A stretch of DNA of 36,302 nt, taken from contig CAJOFK010000008.1 in assembly GCA_905234015.1 (NCBI GenBank), forward strand, positions 1 to 36,302, given 5' to 3'. The position numbers and the translations under genes were made by a program. The notes under the pieces are model-generated. The model saw only the letters and a program-made list of their open reading frames with translations, was not told where the DNA came from and did no database searches. Origin of the DNA: an uncultured Ruminococcus sp. (GTDB lineage Bacteria > Bacillota > Clostridia > Oscillospirales > Acutalibacteraceae). Below are positions 1 through 8,912 of this stretch, piece after piece; within the stretch, counting starts at the first letter, position 1, and every line of letters starts with the position of its first letter.

Positions 1-1494
1 GAGACAGAAGCTGCTGACGCTAACATCTTTAAGGCTGCAGTTCCCGAAGATGTTCCGAAGATTATCTGGAACAACCTCGTAGACGGCGGCGAAGATAAGT
101 CTGCTCCTGTTTACAAGGCTGCTATCCGGTCTCAGGATATCTCGACAAAAGGATATAGCAGCAGCTTCTATCCCAACGGTGTTGAGAATTTTGACGGAAT
201 GATCTTCGTTTGCGAACCCTTCAATGCGGAGGAATCTGATATAAATCAAAATCCAACTTATAAGGGTGATTGGTTCTATTATTACGGAAACGGTGAGTAT
301 GGAATATATGAAACACGAGAGGAAGCTTCTATAAAAAACGGAATATTTTCCAAAGGTGATTTTCCGAAAACCGCGGACGAAAAAGAACCCGATAATCATG
401 AAAACACAACTTGTGAAACAACTGCTCCGCAGGAAACTACCGTTCCTGTAGAAAATGAAACAGAAAACACTGAACCGGCAACAAAAGATACTATCGTTGA
501 AAACAAAAATATGATATATTTCAACGCGTTCCGCTGGAAAAACGTAACAAATATGTATTGCCATATATGGAAAAGAGGCGGCAACTCTTTCTTCGGTTGG
601 CAATCTAAAAAAGAAAAATGCAAAAGAATTAACGGCGACATCTGGGGTTATGACCTTTCCGTCTTAGCTTCTACCGATGAATCGGATTTGCAAAACAGTT
701 TAAAGAAGGACGTTGACTACTGCATTATATTCAGCGCGGTTGCGGGTGATAATTACTATCAGACTTATGACGCAACCTTCGGCACGGAATGTATCGGAGA
801 CGCGTTACAGCTTACGGAGGACAATGAAAAAATTGAGAGTCCCGTTGATTCCGAAAAAAGTGTTGATAATGTGGAATGGACTGATAACAAAGACAAATAC
901 GGTCCTCACCTCGCGTTAACGTCTATCGGGAATATTGTAGGCAAGTTCCTGTGCCCGAACGAGAAGGGTACAGAGGTTATCGGCGACTGGCTCGCGGCTT
1001 ACTACAAAAGCAAATATGTAAATCCTGTTTACGCTCTCGCGAACGCATTTCCGAAGTTCGGCATAAAAACCGCTTCGGACTTAACGGATGTTTATAAATA
1101 TATTGTCAGCAAGAAAACAGGCGAAGATGAGAAGACTATGAAGGATATTCTGGAAAATGCTTTTGTGAAAGCTTATCCGGATAAAGTTCCCGGCGGTTGG
1201 TTAAAACTTTCAAATCCCGTAAAAGTAAAAGCGGTTAATAAAATCTTTAAGGCAAAGACGCTTAAGAAAAAATCTCAAAGCTATACGGCGCTTAAGGTCA
1301 CAGGCGCAAAAGGTAAGGTAACTTATAAGGTAACTAAGAAAAACAAGAAGCTTGCGTTTAAAAGCGGAAAAATCACGGTAAAAAAAGGAACTAAAAAGGG
1401 CATCTATAAGCTTACCGTAAAAGTTACCGCGGCGGGAAACAGCTCCTACGCGGAAAAGGCGGTTACAAAAATCGTTAAGGTAACGGTAAAATAG
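1..1494 (+). CDS. Secreted carbohydrate-binding (starch-binding-like) protein, 3' part only
   Basis: The reading frame is open from base 1, so the gene starts upstream of the window; the ATG at 199 in the ORF track is internal. Two similar modules can be seen: one before about codon 125 (with GDWFYYYGNGEYG) and one with YFNAFRWKNVTNMYCHIWKRG and FFGWQSK, whose Trp/Tyr pattern resembles the starch-binding-like modules common in Ruminococcus surface proteins. They are separated by a Thr/Glu-rich linker (TTAPQETTVPVENETENTE). A middle region of about 130 residues has no family I recognise. The C-terminus is a Lys-rich Ig-like domain (VTGAKGKVTYKVTKKNKKL) that ends at the stop, with no LPXTG or dockerin. 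The role is inferred as extracellular glycan or starch binding. A catalytic domain could lie upstream, but the window shows none. Confidence 0.7.
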   Translation, partial: ETEAADANIFKAAVPEDVPKIIWNNLVDGGEDKSAPVYKAAIRSQDISTKGYSSSFYPNGVENFDGMIFVCEPFNAEESDINQNPTYKGDWFYYYGNGEYGIYETREEASIKNGIFSKGDFPKTADEKEPDNHENTTCETTAPQETTVPVENETENTEPATKDTIVENKNMIYFNAFRWKNVTNMYCHIWKRGGNSFFGWQSKKEKCKRINGDIWGYDLSVLASTDESDLQNSLKKDVDYCIIFSAVAGDNYYQTYDATFGTECIGDALQLTEDNEKIESPVDSEKSVDNVEWTDNKDKYGPHLALTSIGNIVGKFLCPNEKGTEVIGDWLAAYYKSKYVNPVYALANAFPKFGIKTASDLTDVYKYIVSKKTGEDEKTMKDILENAFVKAYPDKVPGGWLKLSNPVKVKAVNKIFKAKTLKKKSQSYTALKVTGAKGKVTYKVTKKNKKLAFKSGKITVKKGTKKGIYKLTVKVTAAGNSSYAEKAVTKIVKVTVK

Positions 1495-1506
1495 GATATT
1501 TCTTTC

Positions 1507-1535
1507 AGCGTCGGCGTTAATGCCGGCGCTGTTTT
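1507..1535 (+). terminator. Rho-independent terminator of the carbohydrate-binding gene
   Basis: AGCGTCGGC and GCCGGCGCT pair through 9 bp with one G-U wobble around a GTTAAT loop, followed by GTTTT. It starts 12 bases after the stop codon. Confidence 0.7.
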
Positions 1536-1579
1536 AATCTCTAAAAATTTATTATAATTCCCTATCCTAACTATAACGC

Positions 1580-1610
1580 AAATTACATATGGTAAAATAA
1601 AATGTAATTT
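1580..1610. repeat. 9-bp perfect inverted repeat upstream of purL
   Basis: AAATTACAT and ATGTAATTT are exact inverted copies separated by 13 bases. The repeat lies 50 bases before purL, just downstream of a TATAAT-like hexamer at 1553-1558 that lacks a good -35 box. It could be an operator or a weak leader hairpin. It matches neither the Bacillus PurR box nor a purine riboswitch that I can recognise. Confidence 0.4.
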
Positions 1611-1660
1611 TATGGTCTTTTAAACGTTTCTGATTTAATGTAAAAAACGGAGGAATTTTT

Positions 1661-4600
1661 ATGGCAGATGTAATCAGACTTTTTGTTGAAAAACGCGGCG
1701 AAATGAACGTTGTTGCCGAGCAGACAAAGTGGGATTTACGCCACAATCTCGGTATCAGGGCAATTGAGGAGCTGCGCTTTTTAAACCGCTACGATATCGA
1801 AGGTATGACGAGAGAGGAGTTCGATAAGGCGAAGAACATCATCCTCTCAGAGCCTAATCAGGATATTATCTATGAGGAAGTTCTCCCCGTTGACGAGGGC
1901 TTCCGCGTATTCGCTATGGAATATCTTCCCGGTCAGTACGACCAGCGCGCCGACTCCGCGGAGCAGTGCGTTCAGCTTCTTACTCAGGGCGAGCGCTGTA
2001 AAATCCTCACCGCGAGAGTAGTTTGCGTTAAGGGCGATATCTCAGACGATGAGTTCGTAAAAATTCAGAACTATATGATTAACCCGGTCGAGAGCCGTCT
2101 TGCCTCGCTCGATAAGCCCGAGTCGCTCGAAATGCCGCTTGAGGCTCCCGAAAACGTTAAGCGCGTTGAGGGCTTTATAAGCTGGAGCGACGACGAGATG
2201 AAGGAATTCTTCGACTCAATGGGCTTTGCTATGACGCTCGATGACCTTAAATTCACCCGCGATTACTTCCGCGATACCGAAAACCGCGAGCCTACCGTTA
2301 CGGAGCTCCGCGTAATCGACACCTACTGGTCTGATCACTGCCGTCACACCACCTTCCTCACGAGATTAAACAAGGTTGAAATAGAAAAATCCGCGATTTC
2401 GGGCGTTATCGAGGACGCGTTAAAGCTGTATTACGATACGAGAGACGAGGTCTACGGCAAGGACACCGACCGCAACGTCAGCCTTATGGATATGGCGCTT
2501 ATGGGTATGAAGGCACTTAAAAAGCGCGGACTTATCCCCGACCTCGACGAGAGCGAGGAGATTAACGCCTGCTCAATCGAGGTGCCCGTTACAATCGACG
2601 GAAAGGTAGAGAAATGGCTCGTTCAGTTTAAGAACGAAACTCATAACCACCCGACCGAAATCGAGCCCTTCGGCGGCGCGGCAACATGTCTCGGTGGCGC
2701 TATCCGCGATCCGCTCTCAGGCAGAGCGTACATCTATCAGGCAATGCGCGTTACCGGCTCGGGCGACCCGACGGTACCGTTTAAGGACACAATGGAGGGT
2801 AAGCTTCCGTCGCGCAAAATCACTACCGGCGCGGCTCAGGGCTATTCCTCCTACGGAAACCAGATAGGCCTCGCAACAGGTCAGGTAGTCGAGCTTTACG
2901 ATAAGGGATATGTCGCTAAGCGTATGGAAATCGGCGCGGTTATCGGCGCTTCTCCTAAGGAGAACGTTATCCGCGAGGTGCCCGCTCCCGACGACGTTAT
3001 CGTCCTCTTAGGCGGACGTACCGGACGCGACGGCTGCGGCGGAGCTACAGGCTCCTCAAAGGCTCACACCTTAAGCTCTATCGAGACCTGCGGAGCCGAG
3101 GTTCAGAAGGGTAATCCTCCTACCGAACGTAAAATTCAGAGGTTGTTCCGCAATCCCGAGGTTGCTAAGATGATTAAACGCTGCAACGACTTCGGCGCGG
3201 GCGGCGTATGCGTAGCTATCGGCGAGCTTGCCGACGGCTTAACCGTAAACCTCGATAAGGTTACTAAGAAATACGAGGGACTCGACGGCACAGAGCTCGC
3301 TATCTCCGAAAGCCAGGAGAGAATGGCGGTTGTGCTCGATAAAAACGACGTTGAAAGATTTATCGCTCTTTCCGAAACCGAGAACCTCGAGGCTACAGCC
3401 GTAGCGGTTGTTACCGAAAGTCCGCGTCTTACTATGAACTGGCGCGGTGACAAAATTGTAGATATCAGCAGAGAATTTTTAAATACAAACGGCGTTACTC
3501 AGACCGCCGAGGCGTTTATCACCGCTCCCGACGAAAACGCCTGCTACCGCAAGGCTTGTCCCGAAAGCTTAAAGGGACTCTCTACAGCCGAAGCGGTTAA
3601 GAAGAATATGGCGCGCTTAGAGGTCTGCTCTCAGATAGGTCTCAGCGAGCGCTTTGACGCCAGTATCGGCGCCGGTACGGTAATTATGCCCTTCGGCGGA
3701 AAAACCCAGCTCACTCCTCAGGAAGCTATGGCGGCTAAAATTCCGCTTCTTAAGGGAGAAACCGACGACGCTACGGCTATGAGCTACGGCTTTATTCCCG
3801 GAGTATCGCGCTGGAGCCCGTTCCACGGCTCAGCTTACGCAGTAGTCGAGTCGCTCTCAAAGATTCTTGCAATCGGAGCGTATCCGTTAAAGGCAAGACT
3901 TACCTTCCAGGAGTATTTTGAAAAATTAAAGAACGAGCCTAAACGCTGGGGCAAGCCCGCGGCGGCATTACTCGGAGCTATGGAAGCTCAGCTTATGCTC
4001 GGTATTCCGTCAATCGGCGGTAAAGACTCTATGAGCGGAACCTTCGAGCAGATTGATGTACCGCCTACTCTTGTTTCCTTCGCGGTTGCTATGACTAAGG
4101 CGAGCAAGACGATTTCAGCGGAGTTCAAGAAAGCGGGCTCTAAAGTAATATACGTTCCCGTTCCCGAGGATAAGGCAACTCTTATGCCGAAATGGAACGA
4201 GCTTAAAGCAATGTACAACGCGGTTTACGCGCTGATGGATAAGGGCGGAGTGCTCTCCGCTTCCGTAGTCAAGGAAGGCGGCGCTGCGGCGGCTGTATGT
4301 AAGGCTTGCTTCGGAAATAAGCTCGGCTTTAAGTTTGAAAACGAACTCAGCTTCGAGGAGCTTTTCGCTCCGCTTTCAGGCTCGCTTATTCTCGAGCTTA
4401 AGGACGGCGCAAAGCTTTCCGACGATATTTTATACTATCCGCTCGGCGAGGTACAGGATAATGAAGAAGTCGAAATCAACGGCGAAAAAATTAAAATTGA
4501 TGAAATCCTCAGCGAGTGGACTGCTCCGCTTGAAAAAGTATTCCCAACGCAGGCGCAATGCCCGAAAATGGAGCAAAGTGCGCAGCTCTATACTGAAAGA

Positions 4601-5428
4601 AATAATAAGGCGCCTGTAATTAAGGTCGCTAAGCCCAAGGTGTTTATCCCCGTATTCCCGGGAACAAACTGCGAGGTTGATACCGCGAGAGCGTTCGAGA
4701 AGGCAGGCGCAGAGGCTCAGCTTCTTATCGTAAAGAACCTTAAGCCCTCCGATATCGAGGACACAATCGCTAAAATGGTTGAGCTTATTAATGACAGCCA
4801 GATGATTATGTTCCCCGGCGGCTTCTCAGGCGGCGACGAGCCCGACGGCTCCGGTAAGTTTATCGCGACTACATTCAGAAACCCGAGGGTTAAAGAGGCG
4901 GTAGACAATCTCCTCAACAAGCGCGACGGACTTATGCTCGGTATCTGCAACGGCTTCCAGGCGCTCATAAAGCTCGGTCTCGTTCCCTACGGCGAAATCC
5001 GCGATATTAAGGAATCCGACCCGACGCTTACCTTTAATACAGTCGGCAGGCATATCTCTCATATGGCGTATACGAGAGTTACCTCGGTTAAATCGCCGTG
5101 GTTCTCCTCGGTTAACGCGGGCGACGTATTCGCCGTACCGGTATCTCACGGTGAGGGACGCTTTATGGCCGACAGCGAAACTGTCAAGCGCCTTATCGAA
5201 AACGGTCAGGTAGCAACTCAGTACGTTGACTTAAACGGCAATCCGAGCGACGATATAACTTATAACGTAAACGGTTCAATCTGCGCGATTGAGGGTATTA
5301 CAAGTCCCGACGGAAGAATCCTCGGTAAAATGGGACATTCCGAGCGTAAGGGCGAAAACCTCTACGCAAACGTTCCGTTTGAAAAAGACCAGAAAATCTT
5401 TGAGAGCGGCGTTAAGTATTTTAAATAA
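1661..5428 (+). CDS. purL: Phosphoribosylformylglycinamidine synthase (single-chain PurL, FGAM synthase)
   Basis: Converts FGAR, glutamine and ATP to FGAM in de novo purine synthesis. At 1255 residues it is the long fused form, with the synthetase and glutaminase in one chain, unlike the split PurS/PurL/PurQ of Bacillus. The N-terminal part carries the substrate-binding motif FKNETHNHPTEIEPFGG near residue 325 and FGAGGVCVAIGELADG near residue 510. The C-terminal class I glutamine amidotransferase begins about residue 990 (KVFIPVFPGTNCEVD), with the nucleophile Cys near 1096 in MLGICNGFQ and the His/Glu pair in SHGEGRF. The start is fixed by GGAGG eight bases before ATG. It is flanked by terminators on both sides and no other pur gene is in the window, so it is probably monocistronic. 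Confidence 0.97.
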   Translation: MADVIRLFVEKRGEMNVVAEQTKWDLRHNLGIRAIEELRFLNRYDIEGMTREEFDKAKNIILSEPNQDIIYEEVLPVDEGFRVFAMEYLPGQYDQRADSAEQCVQLLTQGERCKILTARVVCVKGDISDDEFVKIQNYMINPVESRLASLDKPESLEMPLEAPENVKRVEGFISWSDDEMKEFFDSMGFAMTLDDLKFTRDYFRDTENREPTVTELRVIDTYWSDHCRHTTFLTRLNKVEIEKSAISGVIEDALKLYYDTRDEVYGKDTDRNVSLMDMALMGMKALKKRGLIPDLDESEEINACSIEVPVTIDGKVEKWLVQFKNETHNHPTEIEPFGGAATCLGGAIRDPLSGRAYIYQAMRVTGSGDPTVPFKDTMEGKLPSRKITTGAAQGYSSYGNQIGLATGQVVELYDKGYVAKRMEIGAVIGASPKENVIREVPAPDDVIVLLGGRTGRDGCGGATGSSKAHTLSSIETCGAEVQKGNPPTERKIQRLFRNPEVAKMIKRCNDFGAGGVCVAIGELADGLTVNLDKVTKKYEGLDGTELAISESQERMAVVLDKNDVERFIALSETENLEATAVAVVTESPRLTMNWRGDKIVDISREFLNTNGVTQTAEAFITAPDENACYRKACPESLKGLSTAEAVKKNMARLEVCSQIGLSERFDASIGAGTVIMPFGGKTQLTPQEAMAAKIPLLKGETDDATAMSYGFIPGVSRWSPFHGSAYAVVESLSKILAIGAYPLKARLTFQEYFEKLKNEPKRWGKPAAALLGAMEAQLMLGIPSIGGKDSMSGTFEQIDVPPTLVSFAVAMTKASKTISAEFKKAGSKVIYVPVPEDKATLMPKWNELKAMYNAVYALMDKGGVLSASVVKEGGAAAAVCKACFGNKLGFKFENELSFEELFAPLSGSLILELKDGAKLSDDILYYPLGEVQDNEEVEINGEKIKIDEILSEWTAPLEKVFPTQAQCPKMEQSAQLYTERNNKAPVIKVAKPKVFIPVFPGTNCEVDTARAFEKAGAEAQLLIVKNLKPSDIEDTIAKMVELINDSQMIMFPGGFSGGDEPDGSGKFIATTFRNPRVKEAVDNLLNKRDGLMLGICNGFQALIKLGLVPYGEIRDIKESDPTLTFNTVGRHISHMAYTRVTSVKSPWFSSVNAGDVFAVPVSHGEGRFMADSETVKRLIENGQVATQYVDLNGNPSDDITYNVNGSICAIEGITSPDGRILGKMGHSERKGENLYANVPFEKDQKIFESGVKYFK

Positions 5429-5432
5429 CGTT

Positions 5433-5464
5433 AAAGAGGCTTCCGCAAAGCGAAAGCCTCTTTT
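5433..5464 (+). terminator. purL Rho-independent terminator
   Basis: AAAGAGGCTTCCGC pairs with GCGAAAGCCTCTTT around an AAA loop (one mismatch) and ends in TTTT, five bases after the purL stop. Confidence 0.88.
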
Positions 5465-5503
5465 AATCTGCCGGTTATATAAAAATTTAAAACCGAAAAC
5501 TAA

Positions 5504-5526
5504 AGCCGCCGCAAAATGCGGCGGCT
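5504..5526 (-). terminator. Terminator-like hairpin for the minus-strand small gene, possibly bidirectional
   Basis: AGCCGCCGCA and TGCGGCGGCT form a perfect 10-bp stem with a 3-base loop. On the minus strand it lies just after the stop of the 5532-5906 gene and is followed by TTTAGTTTT; on the plus strand it is followed by GTGTTTT. Confidence 0.7.
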
Positions 5527-5531
5527 GTGTT

Positions 5532-5906
5532 TTATAATGTTACTGCGGTAAATTCAACCTTATCTCCGTTTTTAATTCCGTAGCGCACCTCTTTATCGTA
5601 CTGGCCGTTACGGATATAGTCGTTGAGCACAGCCGAAGTAAGCGGCTTAGCGGGATAATAAATTGCTTTCTTTATCTCCGTCCAATGCCCGGACTGAGTG
5701 ATATAAAGGTCGTTAGTTTTAGCAAAATAGTAATAAACTTCCTTAATGCCTTCGTCACAGCGCTTTATACCGACGTACCTTAAAAACTTAGGATTAGTAA
5801 ATTCCTCGATGTTTTTATCGTCGCCGTCGTACTCGTCGTTGTGCTTAAAAAGCAGGATTTCATCATTACGAATTAAAAATAATCTCTTTTCCTGAAGATA
5901 CTCCAC
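5532..5906 (-). CDS. Hypothetical small protein (124 aa)
   Basis: I do not recognise a family. The product is a soluble, charged 124-residue protein with many Asp, Lys and Tyr, no signal peptide and no membrane segment. The start codon read here is GTG (GTG GAG TAT), with AAGGA about 10 bases upstream and a good sigma-A-like promoter (TTGATT, 16 bp, TATAAT) before it. The nearby ATG is in another frame. A strong hairpin follows the stop. It sits convergent to purL and downstream of the two secreted paralogues, with its own promoter, so it is probably a single-gene unit. The clean promoter, ribosome site and terminator are the main reasons to call it real. Confidence 0.7.
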   Translation of the reverse strand: MEYLQEKRLFLIRNDEILLFKHNDEYDGDDKNIEEFTNPKFLRYVGIKRCDEGIKEVYYYFAKTNDLYITQSGHWTEIKKAIYYPAKPLTSAVLNDYIRNGQYDKEVRYGIKNGDKVEFTAVTL

Positions 5907-5938
5907 AGTAGTCCCATCCTTATATTCAATTTATAATC

Positions 5939-5966
5939 ATTATATACTTTTTGCTGAGAAAATCAA
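5939..5966 (-). promoter_or_regulatory. Sigma-A-type promoter for the 124-aa gene
   Basis: On the minus strand, TTGATT, a 16-base spacer and TATAAT, about 35 bases before the GTG start. Confidence 0.6.
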
Positions 5967-5994
5967 CCGCTTTATTCAATATTTTTAAAATTTT

Positions 5995-7245
5995 TTAAGC
6001 TTCCGTGCTGTTGCTTAATACCTCAATCGGACATCCGCCCTCAAAGGTGCTCTTATCCGAGAAGGTAATCGTATAATTAACTACGGCGTAGCCGGGCTTT
6101 TTACCCGTAACCTTACCTTCCTTGCTTACGGTAACAACCGACTTATCGGTCGACTTATAGGAAATGCTGTACTGGGATTTCTTAAAGCTCGAGCCGGTAT
6201 AGGTATTGTTTACGAGCGATTTTACGATAGTGCTCTTCATAGTAAAGCTCTCGCTCGGAGAAAGGAACTCAACCATTTCGCCGTTGCCGAAGATACCTTC
6301 GGTGAAAAGCAGCATATTCTGCTTAGCGACGTAGCTCATCTTCGCCTTAGTAACGTTAATAGTAAACTTGCCGATTTCGGTTTCTTCCTTTTTGCCTATC
6401 TTCTGATAAACGGTCGCCTGAGTGGAGCCGGTTCCTACGGAATAGATAATTGTGTTTTTCTTTTCGGTAAAGGAAGACGCAATCTTCTCATTCTCGATAA
6501 CTACGGAATAAGTCGCTCCTGACTTTTTATCCTTAAGCATTTTACTGAGGCTTATGTGGCAATCCTCCATATAGGAGCTTGTGCCGTGAGAATTGTACTT
6601 AAGTTCAAGCGGCTTGTATTTTTTTGAGATAGTAGTCGGGTAATCTCCCGCGGTAACCTTGAAGCTTCCGACCTTAACCTTAGTGTCCTTTAAATAAACC
6701 TCAACAGTGGTGCTGCCCTTTTTAAGCGCCTTAACCTTATAAGTATACTTCTCGCCTGATACGGATTTTTTTATCTTAGCGATTTTCTTATCATATTTGA
6801 TAGTGTATTCCTTATAATAAGGGTTCTTAATCGTCTTTTTCTTCGTCATATTGACGTTAATTTTCATCTCGTTATAGGTCTTTGCGGAAGGCTTGTTAAC
6901 GGTGAATCTGTACTTTTTAACGTCGATTTTCTTACCGTTCTTTTCCTTATAAACGGTGAGAAGCGGCTTGCCTTCTTCAGGGGTAACCTTCTTAGCCGTG
7001 ACGGTAAGACGATAGGTTGAACCGCTGTCTGAGTATTTTACCTTAATATAATTTTTATCGTTGTTTTTGATTTTAATCTTGTAAGTATCCTCGGACGACT
7101 TAGAATCGGGGTAAACAACTCGGGTGTACTGAGTCATTACTTTAGTAATAGCCTGAACGGTAACGGCGCTTGACGAAAATACCGCCGCAGAGGCTACTGT
7201 CAACATCACAAGAATACTACAAATTATTGACTTAGTAAGCTTCAT
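5995..7245 (-). CDS. Secreted Lys-rich protein with Ig-like (Big2-type) C-terminus, paralogue A
   Basis: A 416-residue protein with a clear N-terminal signal peptide (MKLTKSIICSILVMLTVASA), then a very Lys-rich, beta-strand-like body. The last 70 residues (YKSTDKSVVTVSKEGKVTG) match the pattern of a bacterial Ig-like group 2 domain. No sortase motif, dockerin or lipobox is seen, so it is probably released or held to the wall by charge. It is a clear paralogue of the 7585-8862 gene: the two share KNPY.KE, a LKKGST block, a GSFK.T.GD block and an L.L.YNSH block in the same order. The start is supported by AGGAGG and a sigma-A promoter at 7276-7304. A second, ECF-like module lies further upstream. 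Function unknown; an extracellular adhesive or scaffold role is only a guess. Confidence 0.82.
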   Translation of the reverse strand: MKLTKSIICSILVMLTVASAAVFSSSAVTVQAITKVMTQYTRVVYPDSKSSEDTYKIKIKNNDKNYIKVKYSDSGSTYRLTVTAKKVTPEEGKPLLTVYKEKNGKKIDVKKYRFTVNKPSAKTYNEMKINVNMTKKKTIKNPYYKEYTIKYDKKIAKIKKSVSGEKYTYKVKALKKGSTTVEVYLKDTKVKVGSFKVTAGDYPTTISKKYKPLELKYNSHGTSSYMEDCHISLSKMLKDKKSGATYSVVIENEKIASSFTEKKNTIIYSVGTGSTQATVYQKIGKKEETEIGKFTINVTKAKMSYVAKQNMLLFTEGIFGNGEMVEFLSPSESFTMKSTIVKSLVNNTYTGSSFKKSQYSISYKSTDKSVVTVSKEGKVTGKKPGYAVVNYTITFSDKSTFEGGCPIEVLSNSTEA

Positions 7246-7275
7246 TTTTAATCCTCCTTCTAAATCTATTTTTCT

Positions 7276-7304
7276 ATTATAACATTAAAATCCAAAAAAT
7301 GCAA
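7276..7304 (-). promoter_or_regulatory. Sigma-A-type promoter for paralogue A
   Basis: On the minus strand, TTGCAT, a 17-base spacer and TATAAT, about 30 bases before the ATG. Confidence 0.68.
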
Positions 7305-7443
7305 GTTTTATGCCGTTTTACGGATTTCGGGAGAGGCTCGCGCAGGATTATTCGGAAATTAACAACCGTATCAGCCGCCGCTTTTGAGCTGATATTATAC
7401 GCGTAAATTTACAGCGTTTCGGTTTTCTGACGGCGCAAAAATC

Positions 7444-7487
7444 CCCCTTTCATATTAGTAGTGTCAAAAACTCAGAAAAAAGTTTCA
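7444..7487 (-). promoter_or_regulatory. ECF-sigma-like promoter module, copy 1 (upstream of paralogue A)
   Basis: On the minus strand, TGAAAC, a 16-base T-rich spacer (TTTTTTCTGAGTTTTT) and GACACT, then AAGGGG 10 bases on. The same elements at the same spacings recur at 8913-8956 upstream of the paralogue. TGAAAC with a 16-base spacer is the layout of SigW/SigM-type ECF promoters; the -10 (GAYACT) differs from CGTA/CGTC. This copy is about 215 bases upstream of its gene, just past the terminator of the preceding gene. Confidence 0.5.
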
Positions 7488-7519
7488 AAAGGTCAATATT
7501 TTTCGCTGTCAAATTGAAA

Positions 7520-7552
7520 AAGCCGAAAACCCGTAAGCTGAGTTTTCGGCTT
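7520..7552 (-). terminator. Terminator of paralogue B
   Basis: AAGCCGAAAAC and GTTTTCGGCTT form a perfect 11-bp stem. On the minus strand it is followed by TTTCAATTT. It separates the two paralogous genes into two transcription units. The 339-base gap 7246-7584 holds this terminator, ECF-like copy 1 and the sigma-A promoter; nothing else is evident in it. Confidence 0.8.
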
Positions 7553-7584
7553 AATGTTTTTTGCTTTAAGTTAAAATCGTCTTT

Positions 7585-8862
7585 TTAATCGGGACGCTCC
7601 TCCTCGGGCCATACGTCGAACGAACCGCCGCCGGTTGCTTTTGAACCGTCTTTAAAAGTAACCGTATAATCTACATAGTTAACGCCTTCGTTATCGAGCG
7701 CGTTACAGGTACAGATTCCGTTTTCGTCTACGGAGATTATCTCGGGGTGGTTGGAAGTCGCGGTAAATGTGTATTCGTCCTCGTCAAAATGCGAACCTGT
7801 CCACTCGAGGTTTATATAACGTCTTTCAACTACCGACTTTAAGCCGAATCTTTCGCCCGGCGAGATAAACAGCTCGTAAAAGATACCGTCGTTATCAAGC
7901 TCTCTGTTGCTCCTGTATACTTCGGCGTCTTTAACCTTTTTAACGGTTAGCTTAATTGTATCTATCTTCTTTTTCTTAGCCTTGCCGCGCTTTTCGTAAA
8001 CGGTAAGCGTAGTTTTACCCGTCTTTTTAGAATAAATAAGAACCGATTTCGGAACAAGCGCCGATTTCTTTTCGGAAAAGCTTGAAATAAGCTTTTTATT
8101 CTTAGCCTTAAAGGTGTAGGTTGAATTCGCGTGGAAATTCTTTATGCATTCGCCGAGGTTAATTGAACCGCCCTCAAGATAATAGCTCTTTTTCATATGA
8201 GAGTTATAATTAAGGGTAAGCTTCTTATACTTGCTCTTAACCTTAGCCTTAAAATCTCCTACGGTAATCTTAAACGAGCCGAGAAGCATAGTTGTGCCCT
8301 TTAATTTAACCTTAACGGTAGAGGTTCCCTTTTTAAGTCCCTTAATTTTATAGGTATAGTTTTTTCCGTCGCTATAGTAGCCCTGATAGAACTTAACGAT
8401 TTTCTTATTATACGAAAGCTTCGGTTCCTTTTCATAAGGATTCTTAATCGTTATTTCCTTGCAGGTGCCCTTATTTATCTTTACGTTAGACATCTTTACC
8501 TTTTTAGCGGCGGTAACGGTAATCTGATACTTTTTATACTCCGTCTTATTCTCGCCGTCGAGCTTATAAATCGTAATAACGGGCTTTTCGGTTTTTGTGG
8601 TAGGCTTTTCCGATTTAACGGTAAACCAGTAATAATCGCCCTCGTTATTCGCGTCAACTTTAATATAGCCCTTGCTGTTGCCGGTAACTACGCACTCGTA
8701 ATTATCCTCCTCGTTCTTATCGAAGGTTAAGTTCAGCTCCTTATACTGAACCATTGTTTTTTGTACCGCGCTTATCGCCGAAACCGAAGCAGGCGCAATA
8801 ACAACGCTTAAAACGATTATTAAGCTTAAAACAATTCCTGTTACTTTTTTAAAATTTTTCAT
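7585..8862 (-). CDS. Secreted Lys-rich Ig-like protein, paralogue B
   Basis: A 425-residue protein with a signal peptide (MKNFKKVTGIVLSLIIVLSV, cleavage probably after the Ala/Ser-rich stretch near residue 30) and the same architecture as paralogue A: repeated Lys-rich beta-strand blocks (KGLKKGSTSTVKVKLKG, GSFKITVGD) and an Ig-like end (TATSNHPEIISVDENGICT). The tail ends in an acidic PEEERPD instead of an anchor. The start is fixed by AAAGGAG ahead of ATG. Only the ECF-like module is seen as a promoter; there is no obvious sigma-A -10 close to the start. Overall divergence from A is large, so the duplication is old. Function unknown. Confidence 0.82.
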   Translation of the reverse strand: MKNFKKVTGIVLSLIIVLSVVIAPASVSAISAVQKTMVQYKELNLTFDKNEEDNYECVVTGNSKGYIKVDANNEGDYYWFTVKSEKPTTKTEKPVITIYKLDGENKTEYKKYQITVTAAKKVKMSNVKINKGTCKEITIKNPYEKEPKLSYNKKIVKFYQGYYSDGKNYTYKIKGLKKGTSTVKVKLKGTTMLLGSFKITVGDFKAKVKSKYKKLTLNYNSHMKKSYYLEGGSINLGECIKNFHANSTYTFKAKNKKLISSFSEKKSALVPKSVLIYSKKTGKTTLTVYEKRGKAKKKKIDTIKLTVKKVKDAEVYRSNRELDNDGIFYELFISPGERFGLKSVVERRYINLEWTGSHFDEDEYTFTATSNHPEIISVDENGICTCNALDNEGVNYVDYTVTFKDGSKATGGGSFDVWPEEERPD

Positions 8863-8912
8863 TTTTCATTCTCCTTTCGGAATCAATCTTTCGGGGGTAA
8901 ATTTTTAAACTG

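Noticed and set aside
1495-1660. Purine riboswitch before purL
   Set aside because: No three-way junction with the conserved loop sequences can be found in these 166 bases.
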